Shown here in pieces: positions 51,671 through 60,156 of a stretch of 64,000 nucleotides of DNA. Origin of the DNA: Gammaproteobacteria bacterium (GTDB lineage: Bacteria; Pseudomonadota; Gammaproteobacteria; Nevskiales; Nevskiaceae); contig JAPLSB010000004.1 of NCBI GenBank assembly GCA_026398875.1, positions 1 through 64,000 on the forward strand, read 5' to 3'. The notes below the pieces were generated by a model, which saw nothing but the letters and a program-made list of their open reading frames with translations, had not been told where the DNA came from and ran no database searches. The translations under genes were made by a program, and so were the position numbers. Within the stretch, counting starts at the first letter, position 1, and each line of letters begins with the position of its first letter.

Positions 51671-53760
51671 TTGCCGCTCGACCAGCTCAGGCCGAGGTAG
51701 ACGGCACGGCCGTCACCCGGCAGGAACTGGCGGGCATCACGGCCGCCGGCATTGGCGATGACACCGGTCGTGGCGGCGTACTTCTCGTCGGTCAGGTTGC
51801 GGCCATCAACGAACCAGTTCCACTGACCGGCGACCGCGCCGCTGACCCGGAAGCCCAGCAGCGTGTAGCCGTCCGACGAGAACGTGTTGGCGTGGTCGAT
51901 CCAGGTGCCGTTCGGAATCCATTCGACATTCGGGCCGGCGGTGAACCAGGTGCCGTTCCAGCTCAGATCGGCGCGCAGGCTCTGCACCGGCAGGCCGGCC
52001 AGGCGGTTGTCGCCGTAGACCGCGTTGTTGTCGAAGCGGAAGTCGTTGATCAGGTAGGCAGAACGGAACGTGAAGGCGTACGGCAGCTTGACCGTGCCAG
52101 CCAGCTCCAGGCCCTGATGGATCGCCTTCGGCGCGTTGATGGTGCCGAGCGGCTGGCCGTTCGGATCGTTCAGCGCCAGCAGCTCGTCCTTGATCCAGGC
52201 GCGGTACAGCGCGACATCGAGCGCGAAGCGCGCGTGCTCGACGCGGCTGCCGATTTCCACCGTGGTGCCGCGCTGCGTGCCATTGGTCAGCGGGTTCGAT
52301 GCCGAGCCGCCGGTCAGCTCCGACAGCGATGGCGGCTCGTACGACCGGCTCAGGTTGGCGAACAGCTGGGTGCCAGGCAGACCGGTCCACAGCACGCCAA
52401 GCTTCGGGCTGAAGCCGCCGTAGCTGTTCTTGAAATCGCCATCGGCTTCATTGGCCGGCACGAAGTTGTCGAAGCGGACCCGGCGGTCACGGGCACCCTG
52501 GGCGCCGACCGACACCGCCAGTTCCGGCGTCACGAAGAACTGGTTTTCCGCATACAGCGCGATCGAACGCGCGGTCTGGTCCGAGGCATCGGTTTGCGCG
52601 CCGTTCTGGCCGGCGACGTTGGTTGCGCGGAATTCCTTGGTTTCGCCGTAGACATAGCGGGTGCCGACGACCACACGGTTGCGGTGGCCGAACAGCGTGC
52701 CGTCGATGCTGTAGCGCAGGTTCAGGCCGAGGTCGCTGTTGTCCTGGTTGATGACCTGGAAGATCGGATGGAACAGGCGCTTGTCGGCGTAGAACACCGA
52801 GCCTTCAAGGGTCTGGCCGTCACCGATCGTCCAGACCGTGCGGTCGGCAACGCGGATCAGCCGGAAATCGCGCTTCTGGTCGCCGCTGATGTTGCCGGGG
52901 TTGGCGCGCTCCGGCGTCGATTCGGTTTCGGCGCGCGTCAGGCTGCCCGGCAGTTCCGATTCGGTGTCGACGAACGTGAAGTACAGCCGTGTTTCGACCG
53001 CCGGCGACAGGCGCAGGCCGAGGTTCGAGAACAGCCGGTAATTGTCCTGCTGGGCGTGGTCGCGGAAGCTGTCGGAATGCAGCGCGCTGACGCTGACATA
53101 GCCGTCGACATTGCCGCTGTGGCCGGCCAGCGCGGCCTGGGCACGGCGGTATTCGAAGCTGCCGGCTTCCAGCCGGGCCGACAGCGCCGGCGCGGTGTAG
53201 CCGGTCGGCGACACGTAGTTGATCGCGCCACCGAGCGTGGTCGAGCCGTACTCCAGCGCGTTGGCGCCGCGATAGACCTCGATGTACTGCGTGGCCAGCG
53301 GCTCGATCGCCTGGAAGTCGAAGCCGCCGTCGGCGAGGTTCACGGCCGCGCCGTCCTGCAGCAGCGTCAGGCCGCGACCGTGGAAGGTGCGCTGGATGCC
53401 CGAGCCGCGAATCGAGATGCGCGATTCCTCGGCGCCGAAGCGTGGCTGGATGAACACGCCGGGCGCGAAGCCGAGCGCGTCCTGCAGGTTGCTGGCGCGG
53501 CCGTTCTTGTAGCTGTCGGCATCGATCACGGCGGTGCCGCCGGCGACCAGCGCTGCACGCGCGCGGGCTTCGTCGATGCTCAGCGCGGTCGGCGTCGTCG
53601 GGGCCTTGCCCTCGACCTTCACTTCGGAAAGCGTGACCGGCGCGGCAGCGACTTCGGTTGCCGCTTTCGGCTCGTCGGCGGCCAGCGCCGACAGGCTCAG
53701 GGAAACGGGGGCGACAAACAGCAATGCCGCAGCGCGGCGAATGATCGATGAAGCGGACAT
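51667..53760 (-). CDS. TonB-dependent receptor (OprC/copper-type candidate), first gene of the run
   Basis: The 697-residue receptor has a signal peptide (AAALLFVAPVSLSLSALAAD). The plug contains DALGFAPGVFIQPRFGAEES, RISIRGSGIQRTFHGRGLTL and IEVYRGANALEYGSTTLGGA. The barrel ends in AVYLGLSWSSGK, without the usual terminal aromatic residue. The next genes (PepSY, PCuAC) make copper its likely cargo. The start ATG has GGAG seven bases upstream and lies only 13 bases after the T-run of an intrinsic terminator. Confidence 0.92.
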   Translation of the reverse strand: MSASSIIRRAAALLFVAPVSLSLSALAADEPKAATEVAAAPVTLSEVKVEGKAPTTPTALSIDEARARAALVAGGTAVIDADSYKNGRASNLQDALGFAPGVFIQPRFGAEESRISIRGSGIQRTFHGRGLTLLQDGAAVNLADGGFDFQAIEPLATQYIEVYRGANALEYGSTTLGGAINYVSPTGYTAPALSARLEAGSFEYRRAQAALAGHSGNVDGYVSVSALHSDSFRDHAQQDNYRLFSNLGLRLSPAVETRLYFTFVDTESELPGSLTRAETESTPERANPGNISGDQKRDFRLIRVADRTVWTIGDGQTLEGSVFYADKRLFHPIFQVINQDNSDLGLNLRYSIDGTLFGHRNRVVVGTRYVYGETKEFRATNVAGQNGAQTDASDQTARSIALYAENQFFVTPELAVSVGAQGARDRRVRFDNFVPANEADGDFKNSYGGFSPKLGVLWTGLPGTQLFANLSRSYEPPSLSELTGGSASNPLTNGTQRGTTVEIGSRVEHARFALDVALYRAWIKDELLALNDPNGQPLGTINAPKAIHQGLELAGTVKLPYAFTFRSAYLINDFRFDNNAVYGDNRLAGLPVQSLRADLSWNGTWFTAGPNVEWIPNGTWIDHANTFSSDGYTLLGFRVSGAVAGQWNWFVDGRNLTDEKYAATTGVIANAGGRDARQFLPGDGRAVYLGLSWSSGK

Positions 53761-53773
53761 GCAGTGACTCCAG

Positions 53774-53812
53774 AAAAAAGGCCTGCGTGCGGCGGTCAGG
53801 CCGACACGCAGG
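53774..53812 (-). terminator. Intrinsic terminator/attenuator in the leader of the first TonB receptor gene
   Basis: On the minus strand CCTGCGTG (53805-53812) pairs with CACGCAGG (53782-53789) across a 15-base loop. A six-T run follows at 53774-53779, reading towards the receptor gene. The ribosome-binding site GGAG follows directly, then the ATG. A terminator in this position, inside a leader and abutting the start, is what a transcription attenuator looks like. Confidence 0.75.
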
Positions 53813-53960
53813 AAAAGTCAGCCTGGTATCCAGGCGGACATCGGAGAGTCGAGGCAGGAAACCCGCGTGCGCGACGGCTGGCTGACAGCATCCGAGCCAA
53901 GCCGGGCAGCAGCACGGTCACCGGGGTGACGTTCGCTGCCATGCAGGCCGGATCAGTTGC

Positions 53961-54012
53961 GATCGGGGTGCGGCGCAACGCGGGGTTCAGACATCGACGA
54001 CACACCCCGATC
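53961..54012 (-). other. Stem-loop between the DUF2946 leader gene and the TonB receptor gene
   Basis: GATCGGGGTG at 53961-53970 and CACCCCGATC at 54003-54012 are perfect ten-base complements around a 32-base loop. The stem begins 28 bases after the DUF2946 stop in the minus-strand transcript. No T-run follows, so it is not a plain intrinsic terminator. It could shield or expose the downstream leader, or be a Rho-related structure. Confidence 0.55.
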
Positions 54013-54040
54013 GGCAGCCCGCAGCAGCGGGCCGGACCGA

Positions 54041-54706
54041 TCAGGCCACAGCGCGGTCGTCGAAGCGGGGCGGCGGTCCGCGCGCCGGCGGCAGCCGGTG
54101 GCGATCCGCGATGACGGCAGCCGCAGGCGCGGCGACGTCGAGGGTGCTGGCGCCGACAGCGGCAACCAGGAAGGCCGATGCCGTGACCGGCAGCGCCGGC
54201 GCACCGGCCGCGGCAAACGGGCAGCTCAGATGCTCGGCGGCAATCCGGTGCTCACCGTGCTGGCTCGGCGCATGTTCGGCATGCGGGTCGGCGGCCGGCA
54301 CCTCCGCCGCCACGATTGCCGACTGGGCGGCGGACGGGGCGGCTGACGGGGCGTCGGCGTGATGACCGGTGCGGCAATGAAGGCCGTAGACATCGGCAGC
54401 GGCAGACTGCGCCGCCTGCATTGCGGCGTGGTCGTGATGCAGCAGCGGCGACGCCTGCGCCGTCCGCGCCACCGGCGACGCCAGCGCCTCGTGCAGCGGG
54501 CTGGTCGGACAGATGATCAGCCAGCTTCGCTCGCCACCGTTCGCTGCGGCATCGGTCCAGCCCGGCATGAAGCCGACCGGCACCAGCGACCGCAGCGCCA
54601 CGCCGGCGAGCGCAAGCCACAGCGCGATCGACTGCAAGTGGGAGCGGGAGCGGAACATCGAGACGGTCAGGCGGCGGGCGGAATCGAAACGGTCGGACAA
54701 CGGCAC
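54041..54706 (-). CDS. DUF2946/CruR-like protein heading the TonB-PepSY-PCuAC run
   Basis: The 221-residue protein has an N-terminal hydrophobic helix (SIALWLALAGVALRSLVPVG), then GFMP and IICPTSP. A His-rich middle follows (LLHHDHAAM, CRTGHHADA, HAEHAPSQHGEH), then LSCPFAA and the C-terminal HRLPPARGPPP. This is the same layout as the protein at 49200. The C-terminal RGPP sits where CruR has its RAPP translation-arrest motif. It begins at GTG (54704-54706) or at the ATG 16 codons later. A 280-base leader with a stem-loop and a terminator separates it from the receptor gene it presumably regulates. Confidence 0.72.
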   Translation of the reverse strand: MPLSDRFDSARRLTVSMFRSRSHLQSIALWLALAGVALRSLVPVGFMPGWTDAAANGGERSWLIICPTSPLHEALASPVARTAQASPLLHHDHAAMQAAQSAAADVYGLHCRTGHHADAPSAAPSAAQSAIVAAEVPAADPHAEHAPSQHGEHRIAAEHLSCPFAAAGAPALPVTASAFLVAAVGASTLDVAAPAAAVIADRHRLPPARGPPPRFDDRAVA

Positions 54707-54820
54707 GGAGACTTCAGCGCGGCGGACGATAAGCGAGGCCGATCATTCCGGCAATGCAGTTCGAATGCCGTGCTTATTCCAGATTGCACACATGGACACA
54801 GCACGGGCACGGAGGCGCCG

Positions 54821-55378
54821 CTAGCCCGGCAGGCCGCGCAGCGCCGGCAGCCGTTTCAGTGCGCGGCTCAGATTGGCGTGCGCGGCGGCTTCGAGCCGGT
54901 CGTGGAAATGACCGCTCAGGTACAGGCGCGGGCGCTCCAGAAAGCCGCGCAGCACCTGGCGTCGGCCAGCCACGTACTTCGACCACGGCAGCGCGTGGTA
55001 CTCCTCGCGGATGTCGGCGTCGTAGCGGTCGAAGCGCTTGTCGGGCGCGCCGAGGATTGCCAGGTCGATGTCGAGCAGCAGCGCTTCATCGGTCGACTCC
55101 GGACGGCCGTGATGACGGGTCGCGAGGATCAGGCTGCGCACCCGGCCGATCGCCTCGCGGTCACAGCCGGCGCTGGTCATCGCCCGCTCGGCGAGGTAGG
55201 CGCTTTTCAGCTCATTGGTATCGACGCCGATCTCGTAGATCGCATCGTGGTACCAGACCGCCAGTTCGACCTCGGCCGGGCGGACCGCCAGCGACGCGAC
55301 TTCGTCGAAGGCATCGAGACATTCCTGCAGATGCTCGACCGTGTGATAGCGCCGATGCGGCTCGCGCCAGTGCTGCAT
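54821..55378 (-). CDS. HD-domain phosphohydrolase-like protein; N-terminus probably longer
   Basis: The 185-residue frame contains the HD-type metal motif: RRYHTVEHLQ, then VWYHDAIYEI and LILATRHHG, matching predicted metal-dependent HD hydrolases. Recognisable family sequence (ERWAAVWQ, then APPGAFDALMQHWREPHRRYH) extends in the same frame about 30 codons upstream of the ATG at 55378, up to a TAA near 55500. No ATG, GTG or TTG occurs in that extension, so the gene may use a CTG, ATT or ATC start, or it is 5'-damaged. It is divergent from the FAD oxidoreductase gene. Confidence 0.78.
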   Translation of the reverse strand: MQHWREPHRRYHTVEHLQECLDAFDEVASLAVRPAEVELAVWYHDAIYEIGVDTNELKSAYLAERAMTSAGCDREAIGRVRSLILATRHHGRPESTDEALLLDIDLAILGAPDKRFDRYDADIREEYHALPWSKYVAGRRQVLRGFLERPRLYLSGHFHDRLEAAAHANLSRALKRLPALRGLPG

Positions 55379-55694
55379 CAGCGCATCGAAGGCGCCGGGC
55401 GGCGCGGTAGCGCCTGCAAGCGTCTGCCAGACCGCGGCCCAGCGCTCGGCCCCGTTGCGGATGCTGACGATGGTGGGCAGGTGGCTCGAAGGAATGGCTT
55501 ATGTGTCGTCGCGAACAGCGTCGCTGGCGGCGCCAGTGTATCCGTACGCTTCCGCCTGGACGTTTCGGCCGGACGTTTGGGCCGAGAGGACACGACATGC
55601 ACACGCGCGCCAGCATCAGACCGTATCGCGGGGCCGCTGGAACGTGGTGTCCTTGCAGTGCGCTGCGTTCGCGCTGCCCGGCGGCACGCGCCCT

Positions 55695-56924
55695 GTGGAC
55701 CTGAAAAGCGGCCATCCGTACTGGCTGGTCAAGAACGGCCTGCTGCACGCCTTCCCCAGACTTGTGGAAGAGGTGCGCTGCGATGTGCTGATCGTCGGTG
55801 CCGGCATCACCGGCGCGTTGATCGGCGATCACCTGGCCAGAGCCGGCCTGCAGGTCTGCGTGATCGATCGCCGCGAGGCGGGCTGGGGCAGCACCGCCGC
55901 CAGCACGGCGCTGCTGCAGTACGAGATCGATACCGAGCTGCAGGATCTGGCCGAGCGCTACGGCATCGACGATGCCGTGCTCGCCTACCGGTCCTGCCTG
56001 CAGGCCATCGGCAGCCTGCGGCGCCTGACGCGGAACCTGCGCGGGATCGATTTCCAGCCGATGCAGAGCCTGTACTTCGCCAGCCGCTGGTACCACCAGC
56101 GCCGGATCGAACGCGAAGGCGCGTTGCGCCGCGCCCATGGCTTCAAGCTGGAAATCCTGCAGCGGGCGGCGCTGCAGCAGCGCTTCGGCATCGACAGCGG
56201 TGCCGGCCTGCTGACGCCGGTCGCCGCCGAAACTGATCCGTACCAGCTGGCCCATCGCCTGCTCGGCCGGATCGAGGCACGCGGCGGCCGCGTGCATGCC
56301 CGAACGGCGCTGGAACGGTTCACCCCGGTGCGTGGCGGCGTTCATGTGGAGACCGACGGTGGCGTGAGCATCCGCTGCCAGCAGCTGGTGTTCGCTGCCG
56401 GCTACGAAGCGCAGCGCTGGATCGATCAGTCGGTGGCGTCCAACCGCAGCAGCTACGCCTTCGTCAGCGAGCCGCTGCCGGGGTTGCTGGGCCCGCTCGA
56501 CAAGACGCTGGTCTGGGAATCGGCGCGGCCCTACCTCTACCTGCGCCGAACCGCCGATGACCGCCTGCTGGTCGGCGGCGAGGACGACCACGTCGACATT
56601 CCGATGCGCCGTGATGCGCTGGTCGAGCGCCGCGCAGAAACGCTGCGGCGCCGCGTGCTCGCGCTGTTTCCGGCGCTGCCGCTGAAGGTCGCCTTTGCCT
56701 GGGCCGGCACCTTCGCGGAAACCGCGGACGGTCTGCCATTTTTCGGGCCGCACGAGCAGCATGGACCGCGCGTGCATTTCGCTCTCGCCTACGGCGGCAA
56801 CGGCATCACCTACAGCCTGATCGGCGCCGAACTGCTGCGCGACCGCTTCCTCGGCAAGTCGCACCCCTGCACCGCGCTGTTCGGCTTTCCGCGACTGAAG
56901 CGCAAGGCCGGCCGCAGCGGTTGA
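55695..56924 (+). CDS. FAD-dependent oxidoreductase (D-amino-acid oxidase/glycine oxidase-like)
   Basis: The 409-residue protein begins (from GTG) VDLKSGHPYWLVKNGLLHAF, the usual start of this DAO subfamily. The dinucleotide-binding site VLIVGAGITGALIGDHLARA follows, and later DGLPFFGPHE and a C-terminal AYGGNGITYS FAD loop. These enzymes oxidise amines or amino acids with oxygen. The substrate is unknown. A longer frame from 55455 overlaps the HD gene's upstream region and is unlikely. Confidence 0.87.
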   Translation: MDLKSGHPYWLVKNGLLHAFPRLVEEVRCDVLIVGAGITGALIGDHLARAGLQVCVIDRREAGWGSTAASTALLQYEIDTELQDLAERYGIDDAVLAYRSCLQAIGSLRRLTRNLRGIDFQPMQSLYFASRWYHQRRIEREGALRRAHGFKLEILQRAALQQRFGIDSGAGLLTPVAAETDPYQLAHRLLGRIEARGGRVHARTALERFTPVRGGVHVETDGGVSIRCQQLVFAAGYEAQRWIDQSVASNRSSYAFVSEPLPGLLGPLDKTLVWESARPYLYLRRTADDRLLVGGEDDHVDIPMRRDALVERRAETLRRRVLALFPALPLKVAFAWAGTFAETADGLPFFGPHEQHGPRVHFALAYGGNGITYSLIGAELLRDRFLGKSHPCTALFGFPRLKRKAGRSG

Positions 56925-57025
56925 GCGCGGCAGCGCACCGACAGCCGCCTGCGACTCCGCGACGTTCGGCGCCCCCCTTCGGCCGTCCGCTTCGGTGACG
57001 GCCCGACATCTGGAGCCCGCACGCC

Positions 57026-57922
57026 ATGCCTTACGTCACCACGCACGACAAGACCGAACTCTTCTACAAGGACTGGGGCAGCGGCCCGGCCGTGCTCTTC
57101 CTGCACGGCTGGCCGCTGTCCTCGGACAGCTGGGACGATCAGGCGATGGCGGTCGCCGCCGCCGGTTACCGCGCCATCGCCTACGACCGGCGCGGTTTCG
57201 GACGTTCGACCCAGTCCTGGGCCGGCTACGACTACGACAGCCTCAGCGACGATCTGGCGGCCGTCATCGAACAGACCGGCGCACATGACGTGACGCTGGT
57301 CGGCTTCTCGATGGGCGGCGGCGAAGTGGCGCGCTACATGCAGCGGCATCACGGCAAGTCGGTGATCCGGGCGGCGCTGGTGTCCTCGGTGGTGCCGTGC
57401 ATGCTGAAGTCCGACAGCAACCCCGACGGTACCGACGCTGCCGTGTTCGACGACATGGCGCAAGCCATACGCGAAGACCGCGCGGCGTTCTTTTCCGGCT
57501 TCTTCAAGGATTTCTACGGGGTGAGCCTGATCAGCCATCCGGTCAGCAGCGAATTGCTGCGCTGGTCGGAACGGATCGCCATGCAGGCCAGCCTGAAGGC
57601 CACGCTGGCGTGCGCGAAGTCGTTTGCCACGACCGATTTCCGCGGCGACCTGGCCAGCTTCCAGGTCCCGACGCTGATCATCCACGGCACTGACGACAAG
57701 ACCGTGCCGATCGACGCCAGTGCCCGCGCTGCCGCCCGCGGCATCGCCGGCGCCCAGCTGATCGAGTACGAAGGTGCACCGCACGGGCTGATCGCCACGG
57801 CGAAGGACCGGCTGACGCAGGATCTGCTGGCGTTTCTCGGCCAGGCGCCGGCGCTGCCGATCGCCGCGGCACAGCCGATCGCGCCGAGCTACGAGCTGTC
57901 GATCGGTCGTGCCGCGGCCTAG
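57026..57922 (+). CDS. Alpha/beta hydrolase, non-haem chloroperoxidase/arylesterase type
   Basis: The 298-residue protein has the haloperoxidase-like layout: VLFLHGWPLSSDSWDDQ, YDRRGFGRS, the nucleophile elbow LVGFSMGGGEVARY (GFSMGG), an acid strand IIHGTDDKTVP and a His in GAPHGLIAT. The typical family C-terminus is followed by an Ala/Pro-rich tail of about 25 residues (LPIAAAQPIAPSYELS). It is monocistronic with no signal peptide. Confidence 0.88.
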   Translation: MPYVTTHDKTELFYKDWGSGPAVLFLHGWPLSSDSWDDQAMAVAAAGYRAIAYDRRGFGRSTQSWAGYDYDSLSDDLAAVIEQTGAHDVTLVGFSMGGGEVARYMQRHHGKSVIRAALVSSVVPCMLKSDSNPDGTDAAVFDDMAQAIREDRAAFFSGFFKDFYGVSLISHPVSSELLRWSERIAMQASLKATLACAKSFATTDFRGDLASFQVPTLIIHGTDDKTVPIDASARAAARGIAGAQLIEYEGAPHGLIATAKDRLTQDLLAFLGQAPALPIAAAQPIAPSYELSIGRAAA

Positions 57923-58005
57923 GCAGCGCTGCCGCCTGCTCCCCAACGCGCGCAGGCGCGACAGCCGGGTCCGCTGATGGTGCGATCCGGGCTTCGCCAC
58001 CGGGC

Positions 58006-58233
58006 ATGACGCTCGATCTTGTCCAGTGGCCGGCGATGGCGGCCACGCTGGCTGCCGGCTGGCTGGTCGCTTCGCATTCCGAGCGACGGCGCAGCATCGG
58101 CTTCTGGTGCTTCGTGGTCAGCAACGGGCTATGGATCGCCTGGGGCTGGCATGTCGGTGCCTGGGCGCTGATGGCGATGCAGGTCGGCCTGTTCGCGCTG
58201 AACCTGCGCGGTGCGCGCAACAACGCCGAGTAG
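58006..58233 (+). CDS. Small two- or three-helix membrane protein
   Basis: The 75-residue protein has hydrophobic spans at about 8-24, 33-49 and 51-68 (MAATLAAGWLVASHS; GFWCFVVSNGLWIAWGWHVG; GAWALMAMQVGLFALNLRG). It resembles small membrane proteins of the PnuC-like/YgaP-like length class, but I cannot place it. It lies 83 bases after the hydrolase gene. Confidence 0.7.
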   Translation: MTLDLVQWPAMAATLAAGWLVASHSERRRSIGFWCFVVSNGLWIAWGWHVGAWALMAMQVGLFALNLRGARNNAE

Positions 58234-58646
58234 TGGCGCGGATCGCCGAGGCGGTTGTTCGGATCGTGCGGCGGAGCAGCACCCGGCCAGCACCGCCGGG
58301 AATCGGATCGGGCTTGCCGGACACGCACAGGAACGGCTACGTCCAGCGACCACGTAGCGCCCCGGCGGCACGCAGGCACCGCTGCGGCACCCGCTGCTGC
58401 AGGGCGACCTGCTGGCGATGCCGCTGGATCAGGACGCGCGTTTGAACAACGTCGCCGGCTACCTGAAGTACGGGCAGCACATCTGGAATCCCTGAGCGAC
58501 GCCGGCAGTCGCGCCCCGGCGGCATGGGCGCGGCAAATGGCAGTGACGCGATGCCGCTGGCGCGTCACCCCCTTTTTTCCTACTCTTGAACGCTCGTTCA
58601 CGAAAACCGCTAGCGCCACGCGCAGCAGCCACCACGGAGTCACGCC
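58234..58646. other. Intergenic stretch with a coding remnant and a palindromic operator
   Basis: This 413-base gap precedes the aldehyde dehydrogenase gene. From about 58358 to a TGA at 58493-58495 one frame reads like protein (RHPLLQGDLLAMPLDQDAR, then NVAGYLKYGQHIWNP). It has no start codon and no ribosome-binding site, so it may be the tail of a deleted gene. The right part holds the TetR-type palindrome at 58587. No complete gene is seen. Confidence 0.5.
58587..58600. promoter_or_regulatory. TetR-type palindromic operator upstream of the aldehyde dehydrogenase gene
   Basis: TGAACG-CT-CGTTCA is a near-perfect palindrome of the kind bound by TetR/AcrR dimers. It lies 46 bases before the dehydrogenase start and just downstream of a T-rich tract. 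No regulator gene is adjacent, so the repressor would have to be encoded elsewhere. Confidence 0.55.
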
Positions 58647-60122
58647 ATGAGCACGGTCGTTTCCTACCTTCCGAATTCGGGCCCGACGACGGTTCAGTCG
58701 CAGTTCCAGACTCAGGTCAGCGATGTCGAGATCCGCCGGATCTTCGACTCCCAGCGCGCCACAGCCCTGCGCCTGCGCACCTCCACGGTGGCCGAGCGCA
58801 TCGCCAAGATCCGGAAGCTGCGCGACGCGCTGGTGGCGCGCCGCGATGAACTGATCACCGCCGGCTACGCCGATTTCAAGAAGCCGCCGGCCGAAGTCGA
58901 GCTGACCGAACTGCTGCCGGTGGTCTGCGAAGCCAACGACGCGATGCGCCACATCAAGAAGTGGATGAAGGCGACGCGGGTCTGGCCGTCGCGGATGACC
59001 TTCGGCCTGAAGGGCTGGGTGCAGTACGAGCCGAAGGGCCGCACGCTGATCATCTCGCCGTGGAACTACCCGGTGAACCTGACCTTCTGCCCGCTGATCT
59101 CGGCGATCGCCGCCGGCAACACGGCGATCCTGAAGCCGTCGGAAATGACGCCGAACCTGTCGGCGCTGATGGTCAAGATCGTCAAGGACATCTTCACCGA
59201 GGATGAAGTGGCGATCTTCGAGGGCGACGCGGCCGTGTCGACCACGCTGCTGAGCCTGCCGTTCGACCACATCTTCTTCACCGGCTCGCCGGCGATCGGC
59301 AAGGTGGTGATGGGTGCCGCCGCCAAGCATCTGACCAGCTGCACGCTGGAACTCGGCGGCAAGAGCCCGACCATCGTCGACGCCACGGCCGATCTGAAGC
59401 TCGCCGCGCAGAACATCCTGTGGGGCAAGTTCACCAACAACGGCCAGACCTGCATCGCGCCGGACCACGTCTATGTCCACGCCTCGGTCAAGGACGAGTT
59501 CGTGCGTCAGTGCAAGGCGGTGCTCGATGCCACCTACGGCGCCGATGCCCGCGCCCAGCAGGCCAGCCCGTTCCTGGCCCGCATCGTCAACGAGCGCCAC
59601 ACCGCGCGCATCCAGGGCCTGCTCGATGACGCCACCGCGCGCGGCGCCAAGGTGCTGGCCGGTGGTGCCGTCGATGCCAGCGACTGCTACATCGCGCCGA
59701 CGCTGATCGAGAACATTCCGGCCGATGCGCGGATCATGTCCGAGGAAATCTTCGGGCCGCTGCTGCCGATCGTGCCGTTCAACCAGATTTCGGAAGTGAT
59801 CGACCGCATCAACGCCGATCCGAAGCCGCTGGCGCTGTACATCTGGAGCAAGGACGACAGCACCATCGACAAGGTGCTGAAGCAGACCTCGGCCGGCGGC
59901 ACCTGCATCAACCACACGGTCGTCCACTTCCTGCACGGCAACCTGCCGTTCGGCGGCGTCAACAACTCCGGCATCGGTCGCGCCCACGGCCTGTACGGCT
60001 TCCGCGACTTCTCGCACGAGCGCGCCGTGGTCCGTACCCAGGTGATGCTGGCGAAGATGTTCTTCCCGCCGTACAACGACAAGATGCGGAAGATCATCAA
60101 CATCCTGCTGAAGACGGTCTGA
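58647..60122 (+). CDS. Class 3 aldehyde dehydrogenase (fatty/coniferyl aldehyde type)
   Basis: The 491-residue NAD(P)-dependent dehydrogenase has the class-3 features: IISPWNYPVNLTFCPLISAI, FTGSPAIGKVVMGAAAKHL, the general base Glu235 in LELGGKSP and the catalytic Cys269 in NNGQTCIAPD. The C-terminus is LLKTV after an FFPPYNDK motif. The length exceeds the soluble class-3 form because of a C-terminal hydrophobic helix-like end, as in membrane-associated fatty aldehyde dehydrogenases. It is monocistronic behind a TetR-type operator. Confidence 0.9.
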   Translation: MSTVVSYLPNSGPTTVQSQFQTQVSDVEIRRIFDSQRATALRLRTSTVAERIAKIRKLRDALVARRDELITAGYADFKKPPAEVELTELLPVVCEANDAMRHIKKWMKATRVWPSRMTFGLKGWVQYEPKGRTLIISPWNYPVNLTFCPLISAIAAGNTAILKPSEMTPNLSALMVKIVKDIFTEDEVAIFEGDAAVSTTLLSLPFDHIFFTGSPAIGKVVMGAAAKHLTSCTLELGGKSPTIVDATADLKLAAQNILWGKFTNNGQTCIAPDHVYVHASVKDEFVRQCKAVLDATYGADARAQQASPFLARIVNERHTARIQGLLDDATARGAKVLAGGAVDASDCYIAPTLIENIPADARIMSEEIFGPLLPIVPFNQISEVIDRINADPKPLALYIWSKDDSTIDKVLKQTSAGGTCINHTVVHFLHGNLPFGGVNNSGIGRAHGLYGFRDFSHERAVVRTQVMLAKMFFPPYNDKMRKIINILLKTV

Positions 60123-60156
60123 ACTAGGGCCGCGCCTGCAGGTCCATCGCTGGACC

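Noticed and set aside
53780..53880. Cobalamin riboswitch near the first TonB receptor gene
   Set aside because: A B12-box-like AGGCAGGAAACCCGC occurs, but on the strand opposite to the receptor gene. The other conserved cobalamin-riboswitch core segments are not visible on either strand.
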